NCBI GenBank assembly: GCA_900319995.1
Contig: ONQO01000028.1
Coordinates: forward strand, 1-32,259
Direction of reading: 5' to 3'
DNA from: an uncultured Bacteroidales bacterium
GTDB taxonomy: Bacteria > Bacteroidota > Bacteroidia > Bacteroidales > Paludibacteraceae
DNA: 32,259 bases
In this document: one piece after another, positions 15,311-23,650 of the stretch
How positions within the stretch are numbered: the stretch's first letter is position 1
Layout of the letters: every line of letters begins with the position of its first letter
Notes under the pieces: generated by a model
The model's input: the letters and a program-made list of their open reading frames with translations, nothing else
Databases searched by the model: none
What the model was told of the DNA's origin: nothing
Position numbers and translations under genes: made by a program

Positions 15311-16456
15311 ATGTCTTTTTCTTTTAAAAATAGAAGTTTGGCTTTATTGCTTGACCCGGAAAAAGCGAATCCGGACGCACTGCCTATTTCTGCGGATTGT
15401 TGTCCCGACTACATTTTTGTGGGTGGTTCCACCGGCGGCGATACCACGGAGTTTGTGCGTACATTGAAAATCAAACTCTCGACTCTCAATGGTCAATTGC
15501 CAATTATTTTATTTCCAGGGAATGCAGAGCAGTTTACACCTGAAGCCGATGCTGTCTTGTATCTTTCTTTACTGTCTGGGAATAATCCGGAATATATTAT
15601 AGGTCAACAGATTAAGTCGGCAAGAGCTATTCACGGCTCGTCTGTTGAGTGTATCCCAACGGCGTATGTGCTAATAGATGGAGGCGTTGAGACGTCCACT
15701 ATGCGAGTAACAGGTTCTAAACCTCTTGACCCTTCAAATCTTCAAACAATTATCGATACTTGTATTGCCGCTGAACTGATGGGTAAAAAAGCCATCTATC
15801 TGGAAGCCGGTTCCGGAGCCATCAATCCCGTTTCATCAGACATAATAAAAGCCGTAAAAGAGCACATCTCTGTCACGCTTATTGTAGGAGGAGGCATTCG
15901 TACTCCCGAGGCGATGAAAGCAGCATATGATGCCGGAGCGGATGTGGTAGTTATCGGAAACCACTTTGAAACGCATCCCGAAGAGTTGAAGAAATTTGTT
16001 TGTACTCACGAAATCAATTCGTTACAAGAAGACGAAAAGTATATGTCTCTTGCTCTTGAAGAAGCCCGTAAAGCGTTGGTTGCCAATGAAATTCCTATCG
16101 GTTGTGTCATCGTTTCACAGCATCAGATTATCGGTAGAGGATACAATCTGTCAGAGGCGCTTTCCGATGTGACAGCGCACGCTGAAATACAGGCTATAAC
16201 TGCGGCATCTCAGACCATTGGGGGAAAATACCTTCCCGACGCGACACTTTATGTAACCATCGAACCCTGCCCTATGTGCGCCGGAGCTATCGGTTGGGCA
16301 CAAATAAGCAGGATTGTTTATGGAGCGTCGGATCCTAAACGCGGTTATACTATATATGCTCCCCGTGCTTTCCATCCGAAAGCAAAAGTTACTTCCGGAG
16401 TCCTTGAATGCGAATGCCGTGAACTCATGCAGGAGTTCTTCCGGCCAAAAAGATAA
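15311..16456 (+). CDS. Fusion of geranylgeranylglyceryl phosphate synthase-like domain with TadA tRNA adenosine deaminase
   Basis: A single 381-residue frame carries two complete enzymes. Residues 1 to about 235 are a PcrB/GGGP-synthase TIM barrel: LALLLDPEK (10-18), FVGGSTGGDTTEF, IYLEAGSGA and LIVGGGIRTPEAM are the phosphate- and prenyl-binding motifs. This family joins a polyprenyl diphosphate to glycerol-1-phosphate. From about residue 239, EDEKYMSLALEEARKAL begins a full TadA domain with the zinc/catalytic site AHAEIQA and PCPMCAGAI. TadA converts A34 to inosine in tRNA-Arg(ACG). The junction (KKFVCTHEINSLQEDEK, about 228-243) has no stop or frame change, and each half has its usual length. 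ATG 16043 (M245) lies just inside the TadA part and could be an internal start, but would cut the first helix. The gene begins one base after gldD. I know of no standard pairing of these enzymes. Confidence 0.9.
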   Translation: MSFSFKNRSLALLLDPEKANPDALPISADCCPDYIFVGGSTGGDTTEFVRTLKIKLSTLNGQLPIILFPGNAEQFTPEADAVLYLSLLSGNNPEYIIGQQIKSARAIHGSSVECIPTAYVLIDGGVETSTMRVTGSKPLDPSNLQTIIDTCIAAELMGKKAIYLEAGSGAINPVSSDIIKAVKEHISVTLIVGGGIRTPEAMKAAYDAGADVVVIGNHFETHPEELKKFVCTHEINSLQEDEKYMSLALEEARKALVANEIPIGCVIVSQHQIIGRGYNLSEALSDVTAHAEIQAITAASQTIGGKYLPDATLYVTIEPCPMCAGAIGWAQISRIVYGASDPKRGYTIYAPRAFHPKAKVTSGVLECECRELMQEFFRPKR

Positions 16457-16479
16457 AAGACTAAACAATAAATGATAAT

Positions 16480-18378
16480 ATGATAAACGACAAAATGATA
16501 AATAGTAAAGTTGTTAACACAGTACTACGTCTTGGGGTTTTTCTCCTGCTCGCAGCAGTTATTGTACTTATCTTCCCACGCTACAGCAATACATTCCGTT
16601 ATCATTATGAAATAGGCAAACCATGGGGGTACGCGACCCTTACGGCTCCTTTTGATTTCCCGATTTTCAAAACGGACGAACAGGTAGCCAAAGACCAGCA
16701 GCAGCTCCTTTCTACTTTTGCTCCATGCTATGATTATATCCGAGGTGCGCAGCGCGAAGTGCTTGTTGTTTCTCTGCAGGAGATGGAATGGCTTCGAACC
16801 GAGCAGATTTCACGTATATCGGTAATACAGGGAAGGACTTCGAAGATATATCCCATCTCTTCTGTCTATACTCCGATGACAGCGCGAAGAGAAAAAGGAT
16901 ATGATTGTGCTCAAAACCTTGTCCGAGATACTGCCCTTACCTCCACCATGCGCCAGAAACTGCTTTCTGCGCTTAATTATACGCAAGATATGGTTCAGAA
17001 AGAGGAACGTATCATTGAGCAAGGAGAGATAGTTACTGATTATTCCTATCAGGTCCTCCAGTCTCTATCGCGTGCTTATAGCGACAAATCTATCGGAGCC
17101 AAACAAAGGGTATGGACGCTCGTTGGTGAGTCAATCCTTGTCCTTCTTTTCCTTTGTCTATTTATAATTTATCTGTTTGTCTTCCGCCCGTCTTATATCC
17201 ATAAGACATCAAGAGTGCTCTTTTTCTGTCTTCAGATATTTATAGTTATCGCCCTTGCTTGTCTTGCGTTGCGATTCAATCTCTCTGTGTATATCATTCC
17301 TTTTGCTTGGGTACCCATCTTGACGCGCGTATTTCTTGATTCCCGGACTGCCCTCTATCTCCATTTTACCACGATTCTTATCGCCTCTGTCATAGTTCCT
17401 GCGCCTGTTGAGTTTTTCTTTGTACAGGTGGTAGTGGGAATGGTAGCGGTATCTTCGTTGTCAGACATGACGAGAAGGGCACAACTCGTTCAAACGGCAG
17501 GATGGATTCTTCTTGCCCAGACAATTGCTTATACGGCAATCTCTTTCGCGCAGACTGGAGACATCAACTCCATAAACTGGAGAATGTACCTCTATTTCGG
17601 CATCTGCGCCATACTCACAATAGGTTGTTACGGCTTGATTTATACGTTCGAAAAAGTATTCCACTTCATTTCGTCTATCACCTTGGTCGAACTGACGGAC
17701 ATTAACTCCGATCTTCTTCATACGCTCGCGGAAAAAGCCCCCGGGACATTCCAACATTCCATGCAGGTTTCTAATCTAGCTACGGAGGCAGCCAAGGAGA
17801 TAGGAGCGAATGCCCTGCTTGTCAGAACAGGAGCACTATATCACGATATAGGCAAAATAGTGAATCCTCTCTATTTTATTGAGAACCAGCACGGAGCAGA
17901 TAATCCTCTCTTGTCAATGAAACCGATGGAGGCTGTGCAGGTGATTATCTCTCATGTTACAGAAGGCGAAAAGATTGCCCGTCAGCACCGGCTTCCTGAG
18001 GCGATTGTCAATTTTATCACAACTCATCACGGGACCTCGCTTGTGAGATATTTCTATAATACCTGGTGTAACGCACATCCCGGGGAGCAGGTAGATGAGA
18101 CACTTTTCCGTTATCCGGGCACCAAACCCACCACTAAAGAAGGAGCTATCCTCATGATGGCGGATGCTATTGAAGCGCGTTCACGAAGCCTTGATGATTT
18201 CTCGGAAGAATCCATTGCAAAAGCTGTTAATCAGATGATTGATAGTCAGATAGCCGATGGTCAGTTTGCAGAGACACCTCTTTCGTTCAAAGATGTAGAA
18301 GACATCCGACGAGTCTTCACAGCCCGACTGACAGCCATGAACCATCACCGCATTTCATACCCGACTCTGAACAAATAG
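16480..18378 (+). CDS. pgpH: PgpH-type 7TM-HD cyclic-di-AMP phosphodiesterase
   Basis: A 632-residue membrane protein that would hydrolyse the second messenger c-di-AMP. Residues 15-32 form a first membrane helix. An extracytoplasmic region of about 180 residues follows (7TMR-HDED type). Several hydrophobic helices lie between about 208 and 400 (ILVLLFLCLFIIYLFVF, IFIVIALACLALRF and others). The cytoplasmic HD domain has GTFQHSMQVSNLA and the metal site GALYHDIGKI (H455-D456), then FITTHHGT and ILMMADAIEARSRSL. Start uncertain: ATG 16480 or ATG 16495. It sits 23 bases after the fusion gene and 43 bases before dus with no promoter between, so it belongs to the gldD operon. The cyclase partner is not in the window. 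Confidence 0.9.
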   Translation: MINDKMINSKVVNTVLRLGVFLLLAAVIVLIFPRYSNTFRYHYEIGKPWGYATLTAPFDFPIFKTDEQVAKDQQQLLSTFAPCYDYIRGAQREVLVVSLQEMEWLRTEQISRISVIQGRTSKIYPISSVYTPMTARREKGYDCAQNLVRDTALTSTMRQKLLSALNYTQDMVQKEERIIEQGEIVTDYSYQVLQSLSRAYSDKSIGAKQRVWTLVGESILVLLFLCLFIIYLFVFRPSYIHKTSRVLFFCLQIFIVIALACLALRFNLSVYIIPFAWVPILTRVFLDSRTALYLHFTTILIASVIVPAPVEFFFVQVVVGMVAVSSLSDMTRRAQLVQTAGWILLAQTIAYTAISFAQTGDINSINWRMYLYFGICAILTIGCYGLIYTFEKVFHFISSITLVELTDINSDLLHTLAEKAPGTFQHSMQVSNLATEAAKEIGANALLVRTGALYHDIGKIVNPLYFIENQHGADNPLLSMKPMEAVQVIISHVTEGEKIARQHRLPEAIVNFITTHHGTSLVRYFYNTWCNAHPGEQVDETLFRYPGTKPTTKEGAILMMADAIEARSRSLDDFSEESIAKAVNQMIDSQIADGQFAETPLSFKDVEDIRRVFTARLTAMNHHRISYPTLNK

Positions 18379-18421
18379 CATCAACCAAACAACGGCTATT
18401 AAATGATAAAATCAGTGGTAC

Positions 18422-19501
18422 ATGGCAAATGACAGAATGACAAATAAGTTATATTTGGCTCCCATGGAGGATGTCACCGATCCGGCCTTCCGGATGCTTT
18501 GCAAGCGCTATGGAGCCGATCGGGTCTATACGGAGTTTGTCAATGCCGACGCGCTTGTCCGAGACATTGCATCCACTACGCGCAAACTGACTATTCATGA
18601 CGAAGAAAGGCCGGTAGCCATTCAGATTTATGGCCGTGAACCCGAAGCCATGGCGGATGCCGCGCGGATTGTAGAAACCGCCCACCCCGATTTTATAGAC
18701 ATTAATTTCGGCTGCCCAGTAAAGAAAGTGGCGGGAAAAGGAGCAGGAGCTGGGCTTCTTCGGGATGTCCCCAAAATGCTTGAAATAGCCCGTTCAGTAG
18801 TCAATGCCGTACATACTCCTGTAACTGCCAAGACGCGTCTCGGGTGGGATGAGAAAGACCTCATTCCCCGTGTCAATCCTCTTGGCCTTTCCACTTCTTC
18901 TGCTTTGGGATGTGACAATGCGGAACTCTTCATCGTCGAGTTGGCACTCGCCCTTCAAGATTGCGGAATTCAAGAGCTTGCTATTCATGGCCGCACACGT
19001 TCACAAATGTACCGCGGAGAAGCGGATTGGACGCTTATAGGTGAAGTTAAGAATAATCCGCGCGTGCATATACCTATTATAGGGAACGGGGATGTGTGTA
19101 CGCCCGAGCGCGCTCGTGCGTGTTTTGACCGCTATGGAGTAGATGCCATAATGATAGGTCGTGCCACCTTTGGCGCTCCGTGGTTATTCGCAGAAATGCG
19201 CAATGCACTATGCCCAAACTCTCCAAACAATCCTGATTTTCCAGTCTCCATGGCAGACAAGGTCGCAGTTCTCAAAGAACATGTCTTGTCTTCAATTGCA
19301 TGGTGTGGCGGAGACGAGCGCAAAGGAATTCTCCATTCAAGGCGTCATTTTGCATCTTCCCCTGTATTCAAAGGTCTCGCAGACTTCAAACAAACCCGCA
19401 TAGCACTCCTTCGTGCGGAAACAAAGGAAGAGGTGTTCCGAATAATGGATTACATCGTAGAAAATTGGTCTGTAGATACATATAATGAGGTGAAGGAATA
19501 A
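18422..19501 (+). CDS. dus: tRNA-dihydrouridine synthase (Dus family)
   Basis: A 359-residue FMN enzyme that reduces uridines in tRNA D-loops. YLAPMEDVTDPAFR near residue 11 is the FMN-binding entry, and INFGCPVKKVAGKGAGAGLL (94-113) holds the catalytic cysteine C98. AIHGRTRSQMYRGEADW and GNGDVCTPERA complete the barrel; the C-terminal helical domain follows. The sequence is closest to DusB-like Bacteroidota proteins. Between LGWDEKD and IVELALALQD there are about 20 extra residues (NPLGLSTSSALGCDNAE) compared with relatives as I remember them, probably a surface loop. ATG 18437 is an alternative start. BASS transporter follows after 13 bases. Confidence 0.93.
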   Translation: MANDRMTNKLYLAPMEDVTDPAFRMLCKRYGADRVYTEFVNADALVRDIASTTRKLTIHDEERPVAIQIYGREPEAMADAARIVETAHPDFIDINFGCPVKKVAGKGAGAGLLRDVPKMLEIARSVVNAVHTPVTAKTRLGWDEKDLIPRVNPLGLSTSSALGCDNAELFIVELALALQDCGIQELAIHGRTRSQMYRGEADWTLIGEVKNNPRVHIPIIGNGDVCTPERARACFDRYGVDAIMIGRATFGAPWLFAEMRNALCPNSPNNPDFPVSMADKVAVLKEHVLSSIAWCGGDERKGILHSRRHFASSPVFKGLADFKQTRIALLRAETKEEVFRIMDYIVENWSVDTYNEVKE

Positions 19502-19514
19502 CGAGAAAGACCCA

Positions 19515-20471
19515 ATGAAACCATATTTTGTACATCACACTTTGTCACTTCGTACCTTTCTTCCTCTGCAGCCTTCGCTACCTTGGCTCATTTTCTTTAT
19601 GCTTTTTTTTACGTTCTGTAAGGTTAATCCACTTGATTTGCGTCTTCATCGGTGGCATTGGGTCGTGCTATTCCTGCAAATCTTCCTTTCCCTCGCAGCT
19701 TATGCCGGTGTTTATTTCTGGACAGGGAACAGGATCATTGCTCAGGGATTAATGCTTTGTTTTATTATGCCCACTGCTACCGCAGCGCCTGTCATAGCCG
19801 GCAAGCTCGGAGGCTCCATACAAAACCTCACCGCATTTACACTACTTTCAAATCTGGCAACCACCATCATTGTACCGGTGCTTTTTCCGATTGTCTATCC
19901 TGCTGCCGAGAAAGCCTTTTGGCCTGCATTTACGCTCATCCTCAGTCACATAAGTCCTCTATTGCTTGGTCCTTTCTTTGCTGCATGGTTTCTGCGGTTG
20001 GGCTATCAAAAGATTCAAAAGAAAGAGTTTGTACTCTCGTCGCAAATGGCACAAATTCCTTTCTATCTTTGGGTTGCATCAATCATAGTCCTAACCGCAG
20101 TTGTGACTCAAACAACACTGACCAATTATGAGTCTCAAATCACCAATATATTAACTTTGTTAATATTATCTTTCTTCGCCTGCCTTATCCAGTTCGGACT
20201 CGGCAAATTCATCGGATACAAGTTCCCGGCGCCTTCCAAGGGAAAAGATTACCAAGACGTACTTGTCAATCCTGCCGCTGCGCCCAAAACCATGTCCGGA
20301 GTCTCCTCTATTACTGCCGGACAGGCATTCGGACAAAAAAACACATCTCTCGGCGTTTGGATGGCTCAAACTTATCTTGACCCTTTGGCTCCACTTGGGG
20401 CAGCGGCATATATCATATGGCAAAATGTCTTTAATTCCGTCCAGTTAATGGTCGTTGCTCATAAAAAATAA
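19515..20471 (+). CDS. BASS-family (bile acid:sodium symporter-like) transporter
   Basis: A 318-residue inner-membrane protein with about nine to ten hydrophobic segments. LMLCFIMPTATAAPVIAGKLGG and TAFTLLSNLATTIIVPVLF match the conserved core helices of the bile acid:Na+ symporter superfamily, and the end GQAFGQKNTSLGVWMAQTYL matches its C-terminal signature. Members carry bile acids, organic anions, pantoate or steroid sulfates; the substrate cannot be read here. The first 15 residues are coded by a TTTGTACATCACACTTTGTC microrepeat and may not be conserved. Last gene of the gldD operon; no clear hairpin terminator follows before the next promoter. Confidence 0.85.
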   Translation: MKPYFVHHTLSLRTFLPLQPSLPWLIFFMLFFTFCKVNPLDLRLHRWHWVVLFLQIFLSLAAYAGVYFWTGNRIIAQGLMLCFIMPTATAAPVIAGKLGGSIQNLTAFTLLSNLATTIIVPVLFPIVYPAAEKAFWPAFTLILSHISPLLLGPFFAAWFLRLGYQKIQKKEFVLSSQMAQIPFYLWVASIIVLTAVVTQTTLTNYESQITNILTLLILSFFACLIQFGLGKFIGYKFPAPSKGKDYQDVLVNPAAAPKTMSGVSSITAGQAFGQKNTSLGVWMAQTYLDPLAPLGAAAYIIWQNVFNSVQLMVVAHKK

Positions 20472-20512
20472 AGCATTTGTTATTTGACTTTAGACTAAAA
20501 AATGATTTTTTA

Positions 20513-20544
20513 TTTGCATATGTAAAAAAAAAGTTGTACCTTTG
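20513..20544 (+). promoter_or_regulatory. Promoter of the two secreted-protein genes
   Basis: TTTG (20513-20516) and TACCTTTG (20537-20544) with exactly 20 bases between, a full match to the phylum consensus. The leader to ATG 20660 is about 110 bases and AT-rich, with no obvious structured RNA. Confidence 0.75.
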
Positions 20545-20659
20545 CAGCGGTTTTTAATGCAGAAAGTTCTTTCAGGATATTTAGAACAACCAGAATACTT
20601 TAAACACGTAGAAAAACACCATAATAACAAACGTTTTGTTTAACTAAATTTTTATAATC

Positions 20660-21649
20660 ATGAAGAAAATCTTCTCTCTTTTCGCTGCCGTTCTTTTCGC
20701 AGGCAGCATGATGATGGCAGAGGAACTGACAATCACGCCGGACAAACTTCCGAGTGTAACAGGAGAAACGTTCAGCAAAGTAATTGACGGACTTAAACTG
20801 TCAGTTTCCAGCGGTACGGTTACTGCGGACCAGATTCGTATCTTCAAGAATGAGACACTCACTCTTGAGGTCGGAGAAGGCGGCAAGATAACCAAAGTCG
20901 TTTTCACTTGTACAGCTAATGGGGAAACCAAATACGGTCCCGGATGCTTCGGTGCGCAAGCCGGATATTCTTTCGAAGGTAAGGTAGGAACATGGACTGG
21001 TGAGGCGGAATCGTTGGACTTTACCGCTTCCTCTAATCAGGTTCGCGCGGAAAGTATTGTGGTGACCTATGTTCGCGGAGATGACCCCGAAGAGAATCCC
21101 GGCGAGGGTGGTTATGAGTACGATTATTCGTACGACGATGAAGAGGACTTCAACCAGACCTTTGACTCCTATACCATAGATGATACCTATCTGGAGGATG
21201 ATGGTGACCTTTATATAGAGGCGGAGAACAAAGAGGGATATTACATTGCAGTCGACATCATGGTGCCTGAAAATTCCACCGAACTCCTGCCGCTTTCCTA
21301 CACCATCCGTCCTGATGATGAGACCTATCCTCCCCAAACGGTTATTGGCGGCGAATTTTATAACAGTTCTATCTATGGTTCGTATGCTGCTACGATAGTA
21401 GAGGATTATGTGGACCGCGTGTGGTATCTCGTTTCCGGTACAGTTACAGTTGCGCAAAACGGAGATATAACCGTTGATGCGAAGAACTCGCTGGGTAAGA
21501 GCGTCAAAGCGTTACTTAAAGCAACTGCTACACCTATCGCAAACACCGAAATAAAAACCAATGCGGTCAAGAGAGTCACGAACGGTATTCTCGTTATTGA
21601 CAAGGGCGGTGTCAAATACAATGCTTTCGGACAACAAATAAACAAATAA
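20660..21649 (+). CDS. Secreted hypothetical protein with shared C-terminal tail (paralogue 1)
   Basis: A 329-residue exported protein of unknown function. Signal peptide MKKIFSLFAAVLFAGSMMMA. Residues 22-138 form a beta-rich domain (LTITPDKLPSVTGETFSKVI ... ESIVVTYV) that is also found in the next gene. An acidic linker (EYDYSYDDEEDF, 153-164) leads to a second domain (170-288) with DGDLYIEAENKEGYYIAVDI, a type seen in secreted Bacteroidales proteins. The C-terminus IANTEIKTNAVKRV ... NGILVIDKGGVKYNAFGQQ corresponds to the tails of the two following secreted proteins. This looks like a short type IX secretion sorting signal; that is inference. It has its own strong promoter and is 30 bases ahead of paralogue 2. 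Confidence 0.82.
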   Translation: MKKIFSLFAAVLFAGSMMMAEELTITPDKLPSVTGETFSKVIDGLKLSVSSGTVTADQIRIFKNETLTLEVGEGGKITKVVFTCTANGETKYGPGCFGAQAGYSFEGKVGTWTGEAESLDFTASSNQVRAESIVVTYVRGDDPEENPGEGGYEYDYSYDDEEDFNQTFDSYTIDDTYLEDDGDLYIEAENKEGYYIAVDIMVPENSTELLPLSYTIRPDDETYPPQTVIGGEFYNSSIYGSYAATIVEDYVDRVWYLVSGTVTVAQNGDITVDAKNSLGKSVKALLKATATPIANTEIKTNAVKRVTNGILVIDKGGVKYNAFGQQINK

Positions 21650-21679
21650 CAATATTATCTAATCAAAAACAAAGACACA

Positions 21680-22783
21680 ATGAAAAAGATTTTCTCTTTT
21701 CTTGCTGCCGCTCTTTTCGCCGGTAGCATGATGGCAGCCGATGCGCTGAACACAGACTTCGCCAAAGGACAAGGCGAATGGACTATCAAAGACGTCGAAC
21801 TTGACGGACTCTCCTATGTATGGAACTTTGATTCCAAAAACAACGTGATGAAGGCAAGTGCTTACGTCAACAAAGCCAACCACGCAACCGAGAGCTGGCT
21901 CGTATCTCCCGCTTTTGACCTCTCTGAAGCTAAAGAGGCTACACTCAAGGTGTCCCATATGCTCAACTATGCTTCCTCCGAGAATCTGCTCGTTAAGATT
22001 TCCGAAGATGGAGAAAACTGGAATAATATCGCCATATCCGCATGGCCTGCAGGCAAAGACTGGAATCCGGTAGATGCTACAGCAGACCTTAAGGATTTCC
22101 TCGGAAAGAAGAACCTACAACTCGCTTTCGTTTATGTATCTACGACAGAGGTATGCCCGACATGGGAACTGAAAACAGTGGCCGTCGAAACTGATGGCGA
22201 AGGTCAAGGTGGTGACAATCCAGACCCGCAAGATACAGGTGACCTCGCTACATCGGGAGTAATCACCGTTACTCCGGCTGATGTGGAAGGTTTGGAGGAA
22301 GGTGCCGGCTCATTCGATCAAGTCATCAATGGCATTAAAATCGTTTGGAGTGGAGCTTTCTATAACGGAACGAGCAAAGCCAGCAACAACGATTTCCGTA
22401 TTTATGCAGGAAAGACAATGACTATCTCGGCAGGAGCCAACATTGTTAAGGTTGAAATTGCTGGACTCGCGAAGAAGGATCTGGAGGTTTCTGTTGACAA
22501 AGGTTCAATCACAACAGGTGGAGAAAAGTTTGATTCTGAGACTACAAAGGGTGACATTGAGGATCCACTGGTGGTTATTGAGGACATTAAAGACAAGTCT
22601 GTTGTTATTTCTTGCACCAAGCAAATGCAGGCTCGTATTATCCGTGTTACGCTCGCAGATGGATCAACTGCTATCTCCAACACGGAACTGAAGACCAAAG
22701 GCGTCAAGTCTATCGTTAACGGTCAACTTGTTATTGAGAAGAAAGGTGTTCGTTACAACGCTACCGGCGCTGTTGTTCGCTAA
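21680..22783 (+). CDS. Secreted protein with jelly-roll-like domain and shared C-terminal tail (paralogue 2)
   Basis: A 367-residue exported protein. Its signal peptide MKKIFSFLAAALFAGSMMAA is almost the same as that of the gene before it. Residues 24-175 (FAKGQGEWTIKDVELDGLSY, ESWLVSPAFDLSEAKEATLK, LLVKISEDGENW) match the 'choice-of-anchor'/DUF5017-like beta-sandwich that often binds sugars. A Gly/Asp-rich linker (GEGQGGDNPDPQDTGD) follows. Residues 193-337 (ITVTPADVEGLEEGAGSFDQ ... ARIIRVTLADG) repeat the first domain of paralogue 1. The tail AISNTELKTKGVKS ... NGQLVIEKKGVRYNATG is the shared C-terminal signal. It ends 54 bases before a strong terminator. Ligand and role are unknown. Confidence 0.83.
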   Translation: MKKIFSFLAAALFAGSMMAADALNTDFAKGQGEWTIKDVELDGLSYVWNFDSKNNVMKASAYVNKANHATESWLVSPAFDLSEAKEATLKVSHMLNYASSENLLVKISEDGENWNNIAISAWPAGKDWNPVDATADLKDFLGKKNLQLAFVYVSTTEVCPTWELKTVAVETDGEGQGGDNPDPQDTGDLATSGVITVTPADVEGLEEGAGSFDQVINGIKIVWSGAFYNGTSKASNNDFRIYAGKTMTISAGANIVKVEIAGLAKKDLEVSVDKGSITTGGEKFDSETTKGDIEDPLVVIEDIKDKSVVISCTKQMQARIIRVTLADGSTAISNTELKTKGVKSIVNGQLVIEKKGVRYNATGAVVR

Positions 22784-22837
22784 TTCAACCTTCATAATGA
22801 AGCAGCCACATATGGCTGATTCGTAGAGGTTTTCCAA

Positions 22838-22877
22838 AGAGGGTGTGTCAATAGAAATGGCACACTCTCTTTTTTTT
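22838..22877 (+). terminator. Intrinsic terminator of the secreted-protein pair
   Basis: A 13-base stem (22838-22850 with 22858-22870, two G-U pairs), a 7-base loop ATAGAAA and seven T residues. It lies 54 bases after the stop codon of paralogue 2 and separates that unit from the repeat-rich region. Confidence 0.88.
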
Positions 22878-22983
22878 ATGGTTACTATTATCCATCAGAC
22901 ATCATTTTGACCCAAATAGCATAAGAAATGTGGGATAGAAAAAGTACTTAAACTATGTTTTGACAGTAGGGTAGCGTACCGTG

Positions 22984-23026
22984 TATGGTCTAGGTATGGT
23001 CTAGATATGGTCTAGGTATGGTCTAG
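22984..23026. repeat. 11-base tandem repeat, four copies
   Basis: TATGGTCTAG occurs at 22984, 22995, 23006 and 23017, each one base apart (G, A, G), so the period is exactly 11. It lies in non-coding DNA upstream of the promoter at 23241-23272. The stretch 22878-22983 before it shows nothing I can name. Confidence 0.95.
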
Positions 23027-23088
23027 TATATTCTCGTTAGATTCTTGTGTTTATGTTGATAAATGCCAGTAATAGGCGGGGAATTGAA

Positions 23089-23198
23089 GTTTGATTATGT
23101 TTGGGGTGTGGTTTGATTATGTTTGGGGCGTAGTTTGATAATGTTTGGATTGTGGTTAGATTATGTTTTGGGTGTGGTTTGATAATGTTTGGATTGTG
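23089..23198. repeat. 22-base tandem repeat, five copies, strongly G/T-biased
   Basis: Five contiguous units begin at 23089, 23111, 23133, 23155 and 23177, of the form GTTTGATTATGTTTGG plus six variable bases. The plus strand contains almost no C. Units three and five are identical. The array ends 42 bases before the -33 element of the next promoter. 22 is twice the 11-base period of the other arrays. Confidence 0.95.
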
Positions 23199-23240
23199 AT
23201 GGATTGTAGTGCTTGAAAATACAAAAAAATAAATTTTTTT

Positions 23241-23272
23241 CTTGCATGTTCGAAAAAAAAATAGTAACTTTG
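23241..23272 (+). promoter_or_regulatory. Promoter of the 645-residue secreted protein gene
   Basis: CTTG (23241-23244) and TAACTTTG (23265-23272) with a 20-base spacer. The start codon is at 23651, so the leader is about 370 bases long and made almost wholly of AT-rich tandem repeats. Confidence 0.75.
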
Positions 23273-23310
23273 CGGCATATTTGCTTACAATGGGGTCTTT
23301 GGGATATTAA

Positions 23311-23534
23311 GAAAGTAAAAATAAACATTATTATAATAATGTAGAAATAAACGTCATTGGCTAAAAGAAAGTAAAAATAAACATATTAATAATAATGTAG
23401 AAATAAACGTCATTGGCTAAAAGAAAGTAAAACATACGTTATTAATTAGAATGTAGAAATAAACGTTATTAGTTAAAATAAAGTAATATACGTTATTAAT
23501 TTAAATGTAGGAATAAGCATTATTAATAAAAATA
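23311..23534. repeat. 56-base imperfect tandem repeat, four units, in the mRNA leader
   Basis: Units begin with GAAAGTAA or a close variant at 23311, 23367, 23423 and 23479, an exact 56-base spacing. The first two are nearly identical; later ones decay. Each unit has two half-units containing ATAAACNTNATT, about 28 bases apart. The segment is A-rich, has stops in all frames and codes nothing. Confidence 0.88.
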
Positions 23535-23600
23535 TAGTAATAAAACAGTAATAAAATAGTAATAAAATAGTAATAAAATAGTAATAAAATAGTAATAAAT
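23535..23600. repeat. 11-base tandem repeat TAGTAATAAAA, six copies
   Basis: Six contiguous 11-base units run from 23535 to 23600. The second begins with C instead of T, and the last ends with T. They lie 50 bases before the start codon at 23651, within the predicted leader. Confidence 0.95.
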
Positions 23601-23650
23601 ATTACTAACTAAAATCAATTAACAAACATTATTAACTAAAATCTATTAGT

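Noticed and set aside
22984-23600. Possible CRISPR array
   Set aside because: Repeats are contiguous with periods of 11, 22 and 56 bases and have no unique spacers; no cas genes occur in the window.
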